The notes beneath the pieces were generated by a model. The model did not search any database, was not told the origin of the DNA, and saw only the letters and a list, made by a program, of their open reading frames with translations. Positions 35,900 through 52,767 of a DNA stretch of 64,000 nucleotides are shown piece by piece (within the stretch, counting starts at the first letter, position 1; each line of letters opens with the position of its first letter). The DNA comes from Comamonas sp. GB3 AK4-5 (GTDB lineage Bacteria; Pseudomonadota; Gammaproteobacteria; Burkholderiales; Burkholderiaceae_C): NCBI RefSeq assembly GCF_041320665.1, contig NZ_CP166730.1:372001-436000 (forward strand), written 5' to 3'. The translations under genes and the position numbers were made by a program.

Positions 35900-36274
35900 A
35901 TGGCATTCGATAAAGACGCATTCTTGACCGCCCTGGACAGCATGACTGTTCTGGAACTGAACGACCTGGTCAAGGCAATTGAAGAAAAGTTTGGCGTGAG
36001 CGCTGCCGCTATGGCTGCTCCTGCTGCCGCTGGCGGCGGTGCTGCTGCTGCTGCTGAAGAGAAGACCGAGTTCAACGTGGTGCTGACCGAAGCTGGCGCC
36101 AACAAGGTGTCCGTGATTAAGGCTGTGCGTGAAATCACCGGCCTGGGTCTGAAGGAAGCCAAGGACTTGGTCGACGGCGCTCCCAAGGTGGTGAAGGAAG
36201 CCGCTCCTAAGGCTGACGCTGAAGCCGCTGTGAAGAAGCTGGTCGAAGCCGGTGCAAAGGCTGAACTGAAGTAA
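35900..36274 (+). CDS. rplL: 50S ribosomal protein L7/L12
   Basis: The flexible stalk protein that recruits translation factors. The 124-aa product has the N-terminal dimer helices, an Ala/Gly hinge (about residues 34-53) and the C-terminal factor-binding domain [21 protein letters not shown]...[15 protein letters not shown]. It is followed by an attenuator-like hairpin and the rpoB leader. Confidence 0.98.
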   Translation: MAFDKDAFLTALDSMTVLELNDLVKAIEEKFGVSAAAMAAPAAAGGGAAAAAEEKTEFNVVLTEAGANKVSVIKAVREITGLGLKEAKDLVDGAPKVVKEAAPKADAEAAVKKLVEAGAKAELK

Positions 36275-36289
36275 TTCAGTCCATTCCTG

Positions 36290-36322
36290 AGGCTGGAGTG
36301 CTCGCAAGGGCCTCCAGCCTTT
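36290..36322 (+). terminator. Attenuator-like hairpin between rplL and rpoB
   Basis: AGGCTGGAG (36290-36298) pairs with CTCCAGCCT (36312-36320), followed by only three T. A second A/T-rich inverted repeat lies at 36351-36387. E. coli has a partial terminator at the same place, which lowers rpoBC relative to the ribosomal genes. Confidence 0.6.
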
Positions 36323-36556
36323 GGTGCTTGTGGAATCCGCCTCCAGAGCACACCAGAAAAAGGGGTATACAAGCCTTTTTTCTAGTGTCTTCTGACAACC
36401 CGACAGCAGAAGATGCCTTGGTTCGGGCGATGTGCAATGCATCGCCGTCAGCCATGGTTGGTAGTGGCCAACCGCCAAGCCGGCAAAAGGAGCGCGCCCT
36501 TCTTGCCGGACCGTGTCGTCGCAGACCCAGGACTCAAGTCTTTGCCCGGAGATCTC

Positions 36557-40669
<4,113 letters not shown>

Positions 40670-40689
40670 ATATTGAAGGGAAAGAGTCC

Positions 40690-44904
<4,215 letters not shown>

Positions 44905-45273
44905 GCGCCGTCGTTTCGCCTGAGCGATACGCTCCCCGCCTGCCCACGCAGGCAGGGAGCGTTTTTTATTGCTTCCTCACGGAATATTCAAGCCTTGCGG
45001 CTTGGATGGGTGAGTCGTTTTGAGGCGGCCATACAGCGCTTGATGCTTTGTTGCAGGCCCTGGCCGTACCCAAGTACTGTCTGCGGGCCTGCGTCGCGCC
45101 TCAAGCACTGTCTGGCCGTTGTGGGCTAGGGTTGGGGCCAATGGGGCTGCTGAGGCCCACTCCGGCATATCCTCTGCTGCCCCGTATTCGTGTTGTTGTA
45201 TGGAATTTTTGCTAGCCCGTGCAGGGTGGCAATGTGTTGATGCGAAAGCCCAGGCTTTCGCCGTGATCGATTT
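44905..45273. other. Gene-free stretch between rpoC and rsmB
   Basis: These 369 bp hold the rpoC terminator and, just before rsmB, a perfect hairpin GCGAAAGCC/GGCTTTCGC (45242-45250/45253-45261). No clear promoter or gene is visible in between. Confidence 0.55.
44929..44967 (+). terminator. Terminator of the rpoBC operon
   Basis: Nested stems ACGCTCCC/GGGAGCGT (44929-44936/44955-44962) and GCCTGC/GCAGGC (44938-44943/44948-44953) are followed by a run of six T. Confidence 0.92.
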
Positions 45274-46644
45274 ATGAACAAACCCTCAGCCCCCTCCCGT
45301 TCCAACGCCCCGGCCCAGCCGGTGGCGCTGTCGCGTCAGCTGTCCCATGTGGCACAGGCGCTGCAGGCCATCCGTTCCGGCCAATCCGGGGCGGCGGTGC
45401 TGCAAGCCGTGCCCGCCGCGCTGCGTCCTGGGGTGCAGGCCCTGCTGTTTCAGGTGCTGCGCCACCTGGGCCGTGCCCTGGCCTTGCGCGCGCTGTTGGC
45501 GCCCAAGGCCCCAGCCCCCAAGGTGGATGCGCTGCTGTGCGCGGCCCTGGCCCTGGCCTGGGATGAGGCTATTGCCCCCTACACTCCATTCACCCTGGTC
45601 AACCAGACGGTGGAGGCCGCCAAGCACGGCCCCACAGCCCGCCAGGCTGGCTTCATCAACGCCTCCTTGCGCCGTTTCCTGCGTGAGCGCGAAGCGCTGG
45701 TGGCCCAGACCGACAGCGATCTGCAGGCCCGCTGGAATCATCCGCTGTGGTGGATCACCCGCCTGCAGCGCGAATACCCCACGCAGTGGCAGCAGATTCT
45801 GGAAGCCAACAACGCCCATGCGCCCATGGCCTTGCGCGTTCATGCGCAAAAAAGCACACCAGCGCAGTATCTGCAAGCGTTGAATGCTATTGATTTGAAA
45901 GCAACAGCCTTCGGTGCCCACGGCGTGCAACTGGCCAAGGCCCAGCCCGTGGATGCCCTGCCTGGCTTTGCACAAGGCCTGGTCTCCGTGCAAGACGGCG
46001 CAGCCCAGTTGGCGGCGCCTTTGCTGCTACAGGGCATGGACCTGGAGGGCGACCGCGCCCTGCAGGTGTTGGATGCCTGCGCCGCCCCCGGTGGCAAGAC
46101 GGCCCATCTGCTGGAGCTGGGGGGCGAGCGCCTGCAGGTGACGGCGCTGGAGGTGGATGCGGTGCGCGCCCAGCGCATCCATGGCACCTTGGAGCGCGTG
46201 GGTGCCAAGGCCCAGGTGCTGGTGGCCGATGCCGGCCAGCCCGCGCAGTGGTGGCAGCAGGCCAATGGCGGCCAACCCTTTGATGCCATCTTGCTGGACG
46301 CGCCGTGCACGGCCTCGGGCATTGTGCGCCGCCACCCCGATGTGCGCTGGCTGCGGCGCGAAAGCGATGTGGCCCAGCTGGCCGCCATCCAGTCGCAGCT
46401 GCTGGACACGCTGTGGCCGCTGCTGCGCCCCGGTGGCCGCTTGCTGTATTGCACCTGCTCCATCTTCCAGGCCGAAGGCGCTGCACAGGTCAAAGCGTTT
46501 CTTATGCGCAACACCGAGGCCAGGCTTCTGCCCTCTCCAGGGCATTTAATTCCCGGAACTTGGTCGGTGGATGGCCCACTCCCGGACAATGGTGCTGGTG
46601 ATCACGACGGTTTCTTCTACGCGCTCTTCGCCAAGGCGCCTTGA
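45274..46644 (+). CDS. rsmB: 16S rRNA (cytosine-967-C5) methyltransferase
   Basis: RsmB methylates C967 of 16S rRNA with S-adenosylmethionine. The 456-aa protein has the NusB-like N-terminal RNA-binding domain (to about residue 150) and the Rossmann methyltransferase domain. Motif I is DACAAPGGKTAHLLE, motif IV with the catalytic cysteine is LLDAPCTASG, and motif VI is LLYCTCSIF with the second cysteine. No clear ribosome binding site is seen before the ATG; a hairpin lies there instead. The end overlaps the next gene by 74 nt. Confidence 0.95.
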   Translation: MNKPSAPSRSNAPAQPVALSRQLSHVAQALQAIRSGQSGAAVLQAVPAALRPGVQALLFQVLRHLGRALALRALLAPKAPAPKVDALLCAALALAWDEAIAPYTPFTLVNQTVEAAKHGPTARQAGFINASLRRFLREREALVAQTDSDLQARWNHPLWWITRLQREYPTQWQQILEANNAHAPMALRVHAQKSTPAQYLQALNAIDLKATAFGAHGVQLAKAQPVDALPGFAQGLVSVQDGAAQLAAPLLLQGMDLEGDRALQVLDACAAPGGKTAHLLELGGERLQVTALEVDAVRAQRIHGTLERVGAKAQVLVADAGQPAQWWQQANGGQPFDAILLDAPCTASGIVRRHPDVRWLRRESDVAQLAAIQSQLLDTLWPLLRPGGRLLYCTCSIFQAEGAAQVKAFLMRNTEARLLPSPGHLIPGTWSVDGPLPDNGAGDHDGFFYALFAKAP

Positions 46645-47293
46645 CCCCGGGCGTGCCGCAGTGCGGTGCGGTGCCGCACTGTTGGCGTCCGTCCTGTGGC
46701 TGGGGACCGTGGCGCCTGTCTGGGCGGAGGCCGAGGCGCCTTCCGCAGTGGCCGAGCTGTCTGTCGATGCAGACAACCGTGGCCTGCAGCTGCGCAGCAC
46801 CGGCGAGGTGCTGCAACTCAGCGCTGCACTGAATTTCGAGCTGCCGACACTGGTGGAAGACGCCTTGTACAAAGGCATTCCGGTGCATTTCGTGCAAAGC
46901 GCGCGCATGGTCAGCGAACGCTGGTATTGGAGCGACAAGCTCATTGCCCAGGTGGAGCGCCATATGCGCCTGAGCTACCAGCCCCTCACGCGCCGCTGGC
47001 GGCTGTACAGCAGCAGCAGCCCGCTTAATGAGCGTGGCCAAGGCGGTGGGGTGGCGCTGGGGGTCGGCTTTGACAGCCTGGACGACGCGCTGCAGTCCAT
47101 GCAGCGCATCACCCGCTGGAGCGTGGCCGAGCTGTCCCAGTTGCCCAGCAGCGGTGAGCTGCTGGTGGAATTGCAGATGCGCATCGACATTGCGCAGCTG
47201 CCCCGACCGCTGCAGATCGGCACCCTGGGTCGCAAGAGCTGGAGCGTGCTGGAGTCGCGTGTGCAGCGCGTGGATGTGCTCAGCCTGCAATGA
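46571..47293 (+). CDS. DUF4390 domain protein
   Basis: A predicted secreted protein of up to 240 aa with a hydrophobic segment GAALLASVLWLGTVAPVWAEA that looks like a late signal peptide. The mature part (SVDADNRGLQLRSTGEVLQLSAALNFELPTLVEDAL) matches the DUF4390 proteins found between rsmB and ntrY in Burkholderiales; this is recalled, not searched. The start is uncertain: ATG at 46571 or 46589, both inside rsmB. The stop overlaps the ntrY start (ATGA). A role with the NtrY sensor is inferred from gene order only. Confidence 0.82.
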   Translation: MAHSRTMVLVITTVSSTRSSPRRLDPGRAAVRCGAALLASVLWLGTVAPVWAEAEAPSAVAELSVDADNRGLQLRSTGEVLQLSAALNFELPTLVEDALYKGIPVHFVQSARMVSERWYWSDKLIAQVERHMRLSYQPLTRRWRLYSSSSPLNERGQGGGVALGVGFDSLDDALQSMQRITRWSVAELSQLPSSGELLVELQMRIDIAQLPRPLQIGTLGRKSWSVLESRVQRVDVLSLQ

Positions 47294-49620
47294 AACCCTC
47301 TTTTTCCTCTTCCGGCGCATCGCTCAACCCCAAGGCCGTGCGTTGGGCAGTGGGTGTTTCGGCTGCCGTGATCTGCGCCATTGCCCTGGTGCTGCTGTTT
47401 TTGCTGACCCTGGCCACCAACAACCGCGTGCTGTACGAGCGCCATTACCTGTGGCTGTTCGGCCTGAACGTGGTGGTGGCGGCGGTGTTGCTGTGTGTGC
47501 TGCTGTGGATGGCGGTGCGCCTGCTGCTGCGCTGGCGGCAGCGCAAATTCGGCAGCCGATTGCTGCTCAAGCTGGCCGCCGTGTTCGCCATTGCCGGCGT
47601 GGTGCCGGGGCTGCTGATCTATGTGGTGTCCTACCAGTTCGTGTCGCGCTCCATCGAAAGCTGGTTTGACGTCAAGGTCGAAGGCGCGCTGTCCGCCGGC
47701 GTGAGCCTGGCCAGCGTCACCCTCAATACCGTGGCCCAGGACATGGCCAACAACACCCGCACCGCCAGCAACCAGTTGGCCCAGGTGCCGGATGCCGCCG
47801 CCGGCCTGGTGCTGGAGCGCATACGCGACCAACTGGGCGCCACCGATGTCATCTTGTGGAGTGGTGGCGGCAAGGCCTTGGCCACGGCCGGCCAATCCCT
47901 TTTTTCGCTGCAGCCCGACAGGCCCAGCAGCCAGCAGCTGCGCAGCCTGCGCAGCCAGCGGCCATTGGCCACGATTGAAGGCCTGGACGATATAGACCCC
48001 AAGGACCCGAACGCCTACCGCCAGGTGCGCGTGCGCACGCTGGCCGTGGTCAACAACCCCAGCGTGGGCTTGCTGGAAGAGCCGCGCTATCTGCAGGTGG
48101 TGATACCCATGCCCCAGGCCCTGGTGAGCAATGCGCTGGCGGTGCAGGAGGCCAACCGGGAGTACCAGGAACGCGCCCTGGGCCGCAGCGGCTTGCGCAG
48201 CATGTACATCGGCACGCTGACGCTGAGCCTGTTCCTGGCCGTGTTCGGCACCGTACTGATGGCCGTGCTGCTGGCCAACCAGCTGGCCCGGCCCTTGCTT
48301 TTGCTGGCACAGGGCGTGCGGGACGTGACCGAGGGTGATTTGCGACCCAAGGCCGTGGTGCAAACCCATGACGAGCTGGGCGGGTTGACCCGCTCCTTTG
48401 CCCTGATGACCCAGCAATTGGCCGATGCACGCGCTGCCGTGGACAAAAGCATGGACGAAGTACAGACCGCACGCACCAACGTGCAGACTATTTTGGACAA
48501 CCTCACCTCCGGCGTGCTGGTGCTGGATGCGCAAGCCCATGTCATCTCCACCAACCCCGGCGCCACGCGCATTCTGCGTCTGCCCATGGCTGCCCATGTC
48601 GGCCACGCGCTGGGGGATGTGCCGGGCCTGGAAGGCTTTGGCGCCATGGTGCAGGAACAGTTCAATGTGTTTTTGGGCGAGCAGGGCGCCTCGCTGGGGC
48701 GGGACCGCTGGCAGCAGGTGTTCGAGCTGGGTACCCATGGCGACCTCCCTCGCGCCGGCGAGGTACAGCATGACAAGACCAGCCTGGTGGTGCGCGGTGC
48801 CGAGCTACCCGGCGAGCGCCGGCTGCTGGTGTTCGACGACATCTCGGAAATCGTCTCGGCCCAGCGCTCCAAGGCCTGGGGCGAAGTGGCCCGCCGCGTG
48901 GCCCATGAGATCAAGAACCCGCTGACACCCATACAGCTTTCTGCCGAGCGCCTGGACATGAAGCTGGCGGGCAAGCTGCCCGAAGCCGAGCAGGCCTTGC
49001 TGCACCGCTCGGTGCGCACCATCGTGGAGCAGGTCGACGCCATGAAGCGTCTGGTGAATGAGTTCCGCGACTACGCACGCCTGCCGGCCGCCGAGCTGCA
49101 GGTGCTGGACCTGAATGCCCTGGTGCAGGACGTGATGCACCTCTATGGTGAAGAGAATGCCCGCGTGCCCGTGCAGCTTGAACTGGACCCGCAGTGCCCG
49201 CCGATTGCGGGTGATGCCCAACAACTGCGCCAAGTGATTCATAATCTTTTGCAAAATGCACAAGACGCCACCGAGCAGCAGGCCAGCGCACAAGGCGTGG
49301 CCCCACCGCCGGTGCGGCTCAGCACCCAGTGGCTGGAGGCGGCGCGCCGTGTGCGTCTGAGCATTAGTGACAGCGGGGGGGGCTTTCCTCCCCATATCCT
49401 GCAGCGGGCGTTCGAGCCCTACGTGACAACCAAGGTGCGGGGCACAGGGCTGGGCTTGGCGGTGGTCAAGAAAATCGCAGATGAGCATGGTGCGCGCATC
49501 GATTTGGCCAACCGCAGCGAAGCGGGTGTGACCCAAGGCGCACAAGTGTCGCTATCATTCATCCCGAATAACAACGCCGCGGCGTCGGAAGGGATGGCGA
49601 CCGCGTACCGCAGTACATAG
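47290..49620 (+). CDS. ntrY: NtrY-family sensor histidine kinase
   Basis: A membrane sensor kinase of 776 aa. N-terminal membrane helices (about residues 19-41, 55-76 and 93-116) are followed by a periplasmic region, another helix near residues 305-330, a HAMP linker, a PAS domain (from about residue 400), the HisKA box with H539 in HEIKNPLTPIQ and a HATPase domain with HNLLQNAQDAT, DSGGGFP and GTGLGLAVV. This order is that of NtrY (nitrogen and redox signalling in alpha- and betaproteobacteria). Its partner regulator follows after 12 nt. Confidence 0.92.
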   Translation: MKPSFSSSGASLNPKAVRWAVGVSAAVICAIALVLLFLLTLATNNRVLYERHYLWLFGLNVVVAAVLLCVLLWMAVRLLLRWRQRKFGSRLLLKLAAVFAIAGVVPGLLIYVVSYQFVSRSIESWFDVKVEGALSAGVSLASVTLNTVAQDMANNTRTASNQLAQVPDAAAGLVLERIRDQLGATDVILWSGGGKALATAGQSLFSLQPDRPSSQQLRSLRSQRPLATIEGLDDIDPKDPNAYRQVRVRTLAVVNNPSVGLLEEPRYLQVVIPMPQALVSNALAVQEANREYQERALGRSGLRSMYIGTLTLSLFLAVFGTVLMAVLLANQLARPLLLLAQGVRDVTEGDLRPKAVVQTHDELGGLTRSFALMTQQLADARAAVDKSMDEVQTARTNVQTILDNLTSGVLVLDAQAHVISTNPGATRILRLPMAAHVGHALGDVPGLEGFGAMVQEQFNVFLGEQGASLGRDRWQQVFELGTHGDLPRAGEVQHDKTSLVVRGAELPGERRLLVFDDISEIVSAQRSKAWGEVARRVAHEIKNPLTPIQLSAERLDMKLAGKLPEAEQALLHRSVRTIVEQVDAMKRLVNEFRDYARLPAAELQVLDLNALVQDVMHLYGEENARVPVQLELDPQCPPIAGDAQQLRQVIHNLLQNAQDATEQQASAQGVAPPPVRLSTQWLEAARRVRLSISDSGGGFPPHILQRAFEPYVTTKVRGTGLGLAVVKKIADEHGARIDLANRSEAGVTQGAQVSLSFIPNNNAAASEGMATAYRST

Positions 49621-49632
49621 GCTTCAAGACAC

Positions 49633-50328
49633 ATGGCAAACATACTGGTGGTCGACGACGAACTGGGGATTCGAGATTTGTTGTCGGAAATCCTCAACGA
49701 CGAAGGTCACAGTGTGGACCTGGCAGAAAACGCGACCCAGGCCCGAGAGGCCCGCAACGCGCATCACTACGACCTGGTCCTTCTCGACATCTGGATGCCC
49801 GACACCGACGGCGTCACTCTGCTCAAGGAATGGTCCATGGCGGGGCAGCTGACCATGCCCGTCATCATGATGAGTGGCCATGCCACCATCGATACGGCGG
49901 TCGAGGCCACCCGCATCGGCGCCCAGTCCTTTCTGGAAAAACCCATCACCTTGCAAAAGCTGCTCAAGGCAGTGGAGCAAGGCCTGACCAAGGCCGGCGG
50001 TGCAGCCTCCTCGGCAGCGGCCCCGTCCGCGCCTGCGGCGCTGTACAGCGAACGCCAGGAAGAGCAGCCCGCCATGGCTTCGCAGCCTGTGCTGGGCCGC
50101 GGTGGCATGCACGACACCACGCTCAGTGCCCACCAGGGCTTTGACCTGGACCGCCCGCTGCGCGAGGCGCGCGACGGTTTCGAGAAAGCCTATTTCGAGT
50201 TCCACCTGGCACGCGAAGGCGGCTCCATGACGCGTGTGGCCGAAAAAACCGGGCTGGAACGCACCCACCTCTACCGCAAGCTGCGTCAGCTGGGGGTGGA
50301 TCTGGGGCGCAACAAGCGCGGCAACTAA
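49633..50328 (+). CDS. NtrX-like response regulator without AAA+ domain
   Basis: A 231-aa regulator with a receiver domain (D8, D9, phospho-acceptor D52, K103), a linker of about 50 residues rich in Ala, Ser and Pro (121-168), and a Fis-type helix-turn-helix (about 185-228, GSMTRVAEKTGLERTHLYRKL). NtrX proteins normally carry a sigma-54-activating AAA+ domain of about 240 residues between these parts; here it is absent, with no frameshift visible. It should bind DNA but cannot activate sigma-54 by ATP hydrolysis. Coupling to NtrY is inferred from the tight spacing. Confidence 0.92.
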   Translation: MANILVVDDELGIRDLLSEILNDEGHSVDLAENATQAREARNAHHYDLVLLDIWMPDTDGVTLLKEWSMAGQLTMPVIMMSGHATIDTAVEATRIGAQSFLEKPITLQKLLKAVEQGLTKAGGAASSAAAPSAPAALYSERQEEQPAMASQPVLGRGGMHDTTLSAHQGFDLDRPLREARDGFEKAYFEFHLAREGGSMTRVAEKTGLERTHLYRKLRQLGVDLGRNKRGN

Positions 50329-50367
50329 AAAATCTGCCGTTTTTCCTGAGCAGTCGATTTCTTTGTA

Positions 50368-50373
50368 TATAAT
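50368..50373 (+). promoter_or_regulatory. -10 element of the tRNA-Phe genes
   Basis: A perfect TATAAT lies 11 bp before the first tRNA-Phe. No good -35 is found at 17 bp. Confidence 0.5.
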
Positions 50374-50384
50374 CGAGAGCTCTA

Positions 50385-50460
50385 GGCCCGGTAGCTCAGT
50401 CGGTAGAGCAGAGGATTGAAAATCCTTGTGTCGGCGGTTCGATTCCGTCCCAGGCCACCA
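50385..50460 (+). tRNA. tRNA-Phe (anticodon GAA), copy 1
   Basis: The anticodon loop TTGAAAA reads GAA. The acceptor stem GGCCCGG/CCAGGCC has a C-A mismatch at the fifth pair; the other arms pair well, and CCA is encoded; 76 nt. Confidence 0.96.
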
Positions 50461-50472
50461 AAATTGGAAACG

Positions 50473-50501
50473 AGCGGATGGTGCAAACCTTCCGCTTTTT
50501 T
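50473..50501 (+). terminator. Terminator-like hairpin between the tRNA-Phe copies
   Basis: AGCGGA (50473-50478) pairs with TCCGCT (50491-50496), followed by a run of T to 50501. Confidence 0.6.
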
Positions 50502-50556
50502 CATACGCAGCAAAGCTCGCTGTATGTGGCAAAGCCCACGCCCATCCATTGCTATT

Positions 50557-50632
50557 GGCCCGGTAGCTCAGTCGGTAGAGCAGAGGATTGAAAATCCTTG
50601 TGTCGGCGGTTCGATTCCGTCCCAGGCCACCA
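50557..50632 (+). tRNA. tRNA-Phe (anticodon GAA), copy 2
   Basis: All 76 nt are identical to copy 1, including the C-A mismatch in the acceptor stem. The copies lie 96 bp apart. Confidence 0.96.
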
Positions 50633-50642
50633 AATTTTGAAA

Positions 50643-50677
50643 CCCCGGTACCTCACGGTACTGGGGCTTTTTGTTTT
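50643..50677 (+). terminator. Terminator after tRNA-Phe copy 2
   Basis: The stem CCCC-G-GTACC with GGTAC-T-GGGG (50643 to about 50667) is followed by CTTTTTGTTTTT. Confidence 0.7.
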
Positions 50678-50766
50678 TGCCGGCACCCCCAAATGCTGGG
50701 TTTTTTGCATGCCCGCCAGCAGCGGCGTGCAGGCACTGGCAAGGAGGGGGATTGAACGAGGACCCC

Positions 50767-51423
50767 ATGCGCAGCATCACCTTTGTACGCCACGGGCAAA
50801 GCACGGCCAATCTGGGTGCCGTGTCCGCACCCCATCCCGATATTCCCCTGAGCCTGCTGGGCCAGGCACAGGCCCAGTTGCTGGCCAGCAGCCTGCCCAC
50901 CCAGCCTGCGCTGGTGCTGGCCTCGCCCTATATCCGGGCCCAGGACACGGCCCAGCCCTATTGCCAGCAATGGGGGCTGGCTGCACAGCTGGAACCGCTG
51001 CTGCATGAGATGGACGCCATCGCCTACGAATGCATTGCCGGCATGGAGGGCGAGCAGCGCATGGCGGTGGCTGCCAAGTACTGGGAGGCAGCTGACCCCG
51101 ATTTGCGCACCGGCACCCAGGCCGAAACCTATGCCGAATTCGGCCGGCGCGTGCAGCAGTTCCGCAGCCAGAATCTGCCCCAGTTGCCGGATCGCAGCGT
51201 GGTCTTTGGCCATGGCCTGTGGATGGCCATGCTGTGCTGGCAGCTCTCGGGCTTTGCCTGGGAAGGCCGCGAGGGCATGCAGGCCTTCAAGCGCTTTCAA
51301 ATGGGCTGGCCCATGCCCAATGGCGCCAGCTACCGGGTGCAAGGTGATGGGCAAATGCCCTGGGCAGTACAGATCGATAGACAGGTCATGCAGGCACTGG
51401 GTGCGCTGTCAGCGTCGCTGTAG
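50767..51423 (+). CDS. Histidine phosphatase family protein
   Basis: A 218-aa cytoplasmic phosphatase or mutase of the branch-1 histidine phosphatase family. The catalytic RHG motif is R8-H9-G10 at the N terminus (ITFVRHGQSTAN), and the second histidine lies in VVFGHGLWMAML. The substrate is unknown; relatives act on phosphoglycerate, sugar phosphates, proteins or small metabolites. The ATG at 50767 is chosen because the family always begins a few residues before RHG; the earlier in-frame codons overlap the tRNA-Phe terminator. Confidence 0.9.
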   Translation: MRSITFVRHGQSTANLGAVSAPHPDIPLSLLGQAQAQLLASSLPTQPALVLASPYIRAQDTAQPYCQQWGLAAQLEPLLHEMDAIAYECIAGMEGEQRMAVAAKYWEAADPDLRTGTQAETYAEFGRRVQQFRSQNLPQLPDRSVVFGHGLWMAMLCWQLSGFAWEGREGMQAFKRFQMGWPMPNGASYRVQGDGQMPWAVQIDRQVMQALGALSASL

Positions 51424-51502
51424 CGGCCATTCGCCTTCGCCATTCGCTTCCTCCTTGCGCTACATCAGTCCCACTATTTTTGGCCATGCACTGCTGGTTT
51501 TA

Positions 51503-51525
51503 AAGATATATATTTAATACATCTT
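51503..51525. promoter_or_regulatory. NsrR-type operator before nnrS
   Basis: A 23-bp site with outer arms AAGATATAT and TACATCTT fits the NsrR consensus AAGATGYATTT-N-AAATRCATCTT. It lies 18 bp before the nnrS start, and an NsrR-like gene is in the same operon. Confidence 0.75.
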
Positions 51526-51543
51526 ATTGCCGGATGTTGTCCC

Positions 51544-52767
51544 ATGACGCCGCTATTGCAGATAGAAGAGCCGCGAGCCGCCCCGCAGCCCGCGCCTGAG
51601 TGGAAGGCCTTTATGGCCATGGGCTTCAGGCCCTTGTACCTGGCCGGCTGCCTGTGGGCCGCGCTGTCGGTGGCGCTGTGGGTATATGCCCCGCAGTGGC
51701 TGACGGGGCAACTGGGCGGCGTGCTGTGGCATGCGCATGAAATGCTGTGGGCCTTTGTGGCCACGATTGCCGTGGGATTTTTGCTCACGGCCGCCGGCAA
51801 CTGGACGGGGCGCAACCCCTTGGAGGGCAAGCCTCTGGCTGCCTTGTGTGCCCTGTGGTGCTTGGCGCGCATCGCCTTTTTGTTGCCGGGCATGCCTGCC
51901 CTGGTGCTGGGGGCGGCGGCCGAGCTGCTGTTCTTTGCGGGCGCAGCCGTTGCCCTGGGCCGGGTGATTTATGCCACGCGCAGCCGGCGCAACTACGGGC
52001 TGCCCCTCCTGCTGCTGGGCCTGGCTGTGGTCGATGGCCTGTACCTGTGGGCGGCCTGGCAGGGCGACTATGGGCTGCTGATGCAGCGCTTTTACGCCGG
52101 CCTGCTGTGCATGGCCATCATCGCGCTGCTGATCGCGCGGCGCGTGATTCCGTTTTTTGCCATGCGTGCCGTGGCCGGGCTGGACATTCCCATGCTGGGC
52201 GGCAGCGGCCCCTGGCAGCTGGGCGCCAGCGGCCTGGCCCTGGTCTGCCTGCTGCTGGGGTGGCAGCCCGGGCTGGCGCTGGGCCTGGCCGTGGCCGGCC
52301 TGCTCACGCTGTGGCAGCTGCTGGCCTGGAAGCCCTGGGCCGTGCGCAAAGTGCCCCTGCTGTGGGTGCTGTATCTTGGCCATGCGGGCCTGGGCGTGGG
52401 CCTGCTGGTGGCGGCAGCCCAGGCTGCGGGCTGGGTGCTGCGGCTGGCATGGCCGGTGCATGTGATCGGCGTGGCGGGTTTTGCCGTCCTCATCATGGGT
52501 ATGGTGACGCGCACGGCCCTGGGCCATCTGGGCCGGCCGCTGCGCAGCGATGCCAGCATGGTCGCGGCCTATGGTCTGGTCATCGCGGCGGCTGTGCTGC
52601 GCCTGCTGGCCTTGTGGCCTACGGCACTGTCGCTGGCTGCCCTGCATGCATCGGCCCTGGCCTGGGTATTGGGCTTTGGCCTGTATCTGTGGCGTTTTGC
52701 ACCCCTGCTGATCCGCCCGCGTGTGGACCAGGCCGGGCAGGGTGCCATACCGATTCGGAGGCGCTGA
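51544..52767 (+). CDS. nnrS: NnrS family membrane protein
   Basis: NnrS proteins are haem- and copper-containing membrane proteins that protect cells against nitric oxide stress. The 407-aa sequence has about twelve hydrophobic helices. Family marks include MGFRPLYLAGCLWA near the start, VLWHAHEMLWAFV with probable haem-ligand histidines, and RRVIPFFAMRAV in the middle, then HVIGVAGFAVLIMGMVTRTALGHLGRPL. It has an NsrR box upstream and overlaps the regulator gene by one base (TGATG). Confidence 0.93.
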   Translation: MTPLLQIEEPRAAPQPAPEWKAFMAMGFRPLYLAGCLWAALSVALWVYAPQWLTGQLGGVLWHAHEMLWAFVATIAVGFLLTAAGNWTGRNPLEGKPLAALCALWCLARIAFLLPGMPALVLGAAAELLFFAGAAVALGRVIYATRSRRNYGLPLLLLGLAVVDGLYLWAAWQGDYGLLMQRFYAGLLCMAIIALLIARRVIPFFAMRAVAGLDIPMLGGSGPWQLGASGLALVCLLLGWQPGLALGLAVAGLLTLWQLLAWKPWAVRKVPLLWVLYLGHAGLGVGLLVAAAQAAGWVLRLAWPVHVIGVAGFAVLIMGMVTRTALGHLGRPLRSDASMVAAYGLVIAAAVLRLLALWPTALSLAALHASALAWVLGFGLYLWRFAPLLIRPRVDQAGQGAIPIRRR

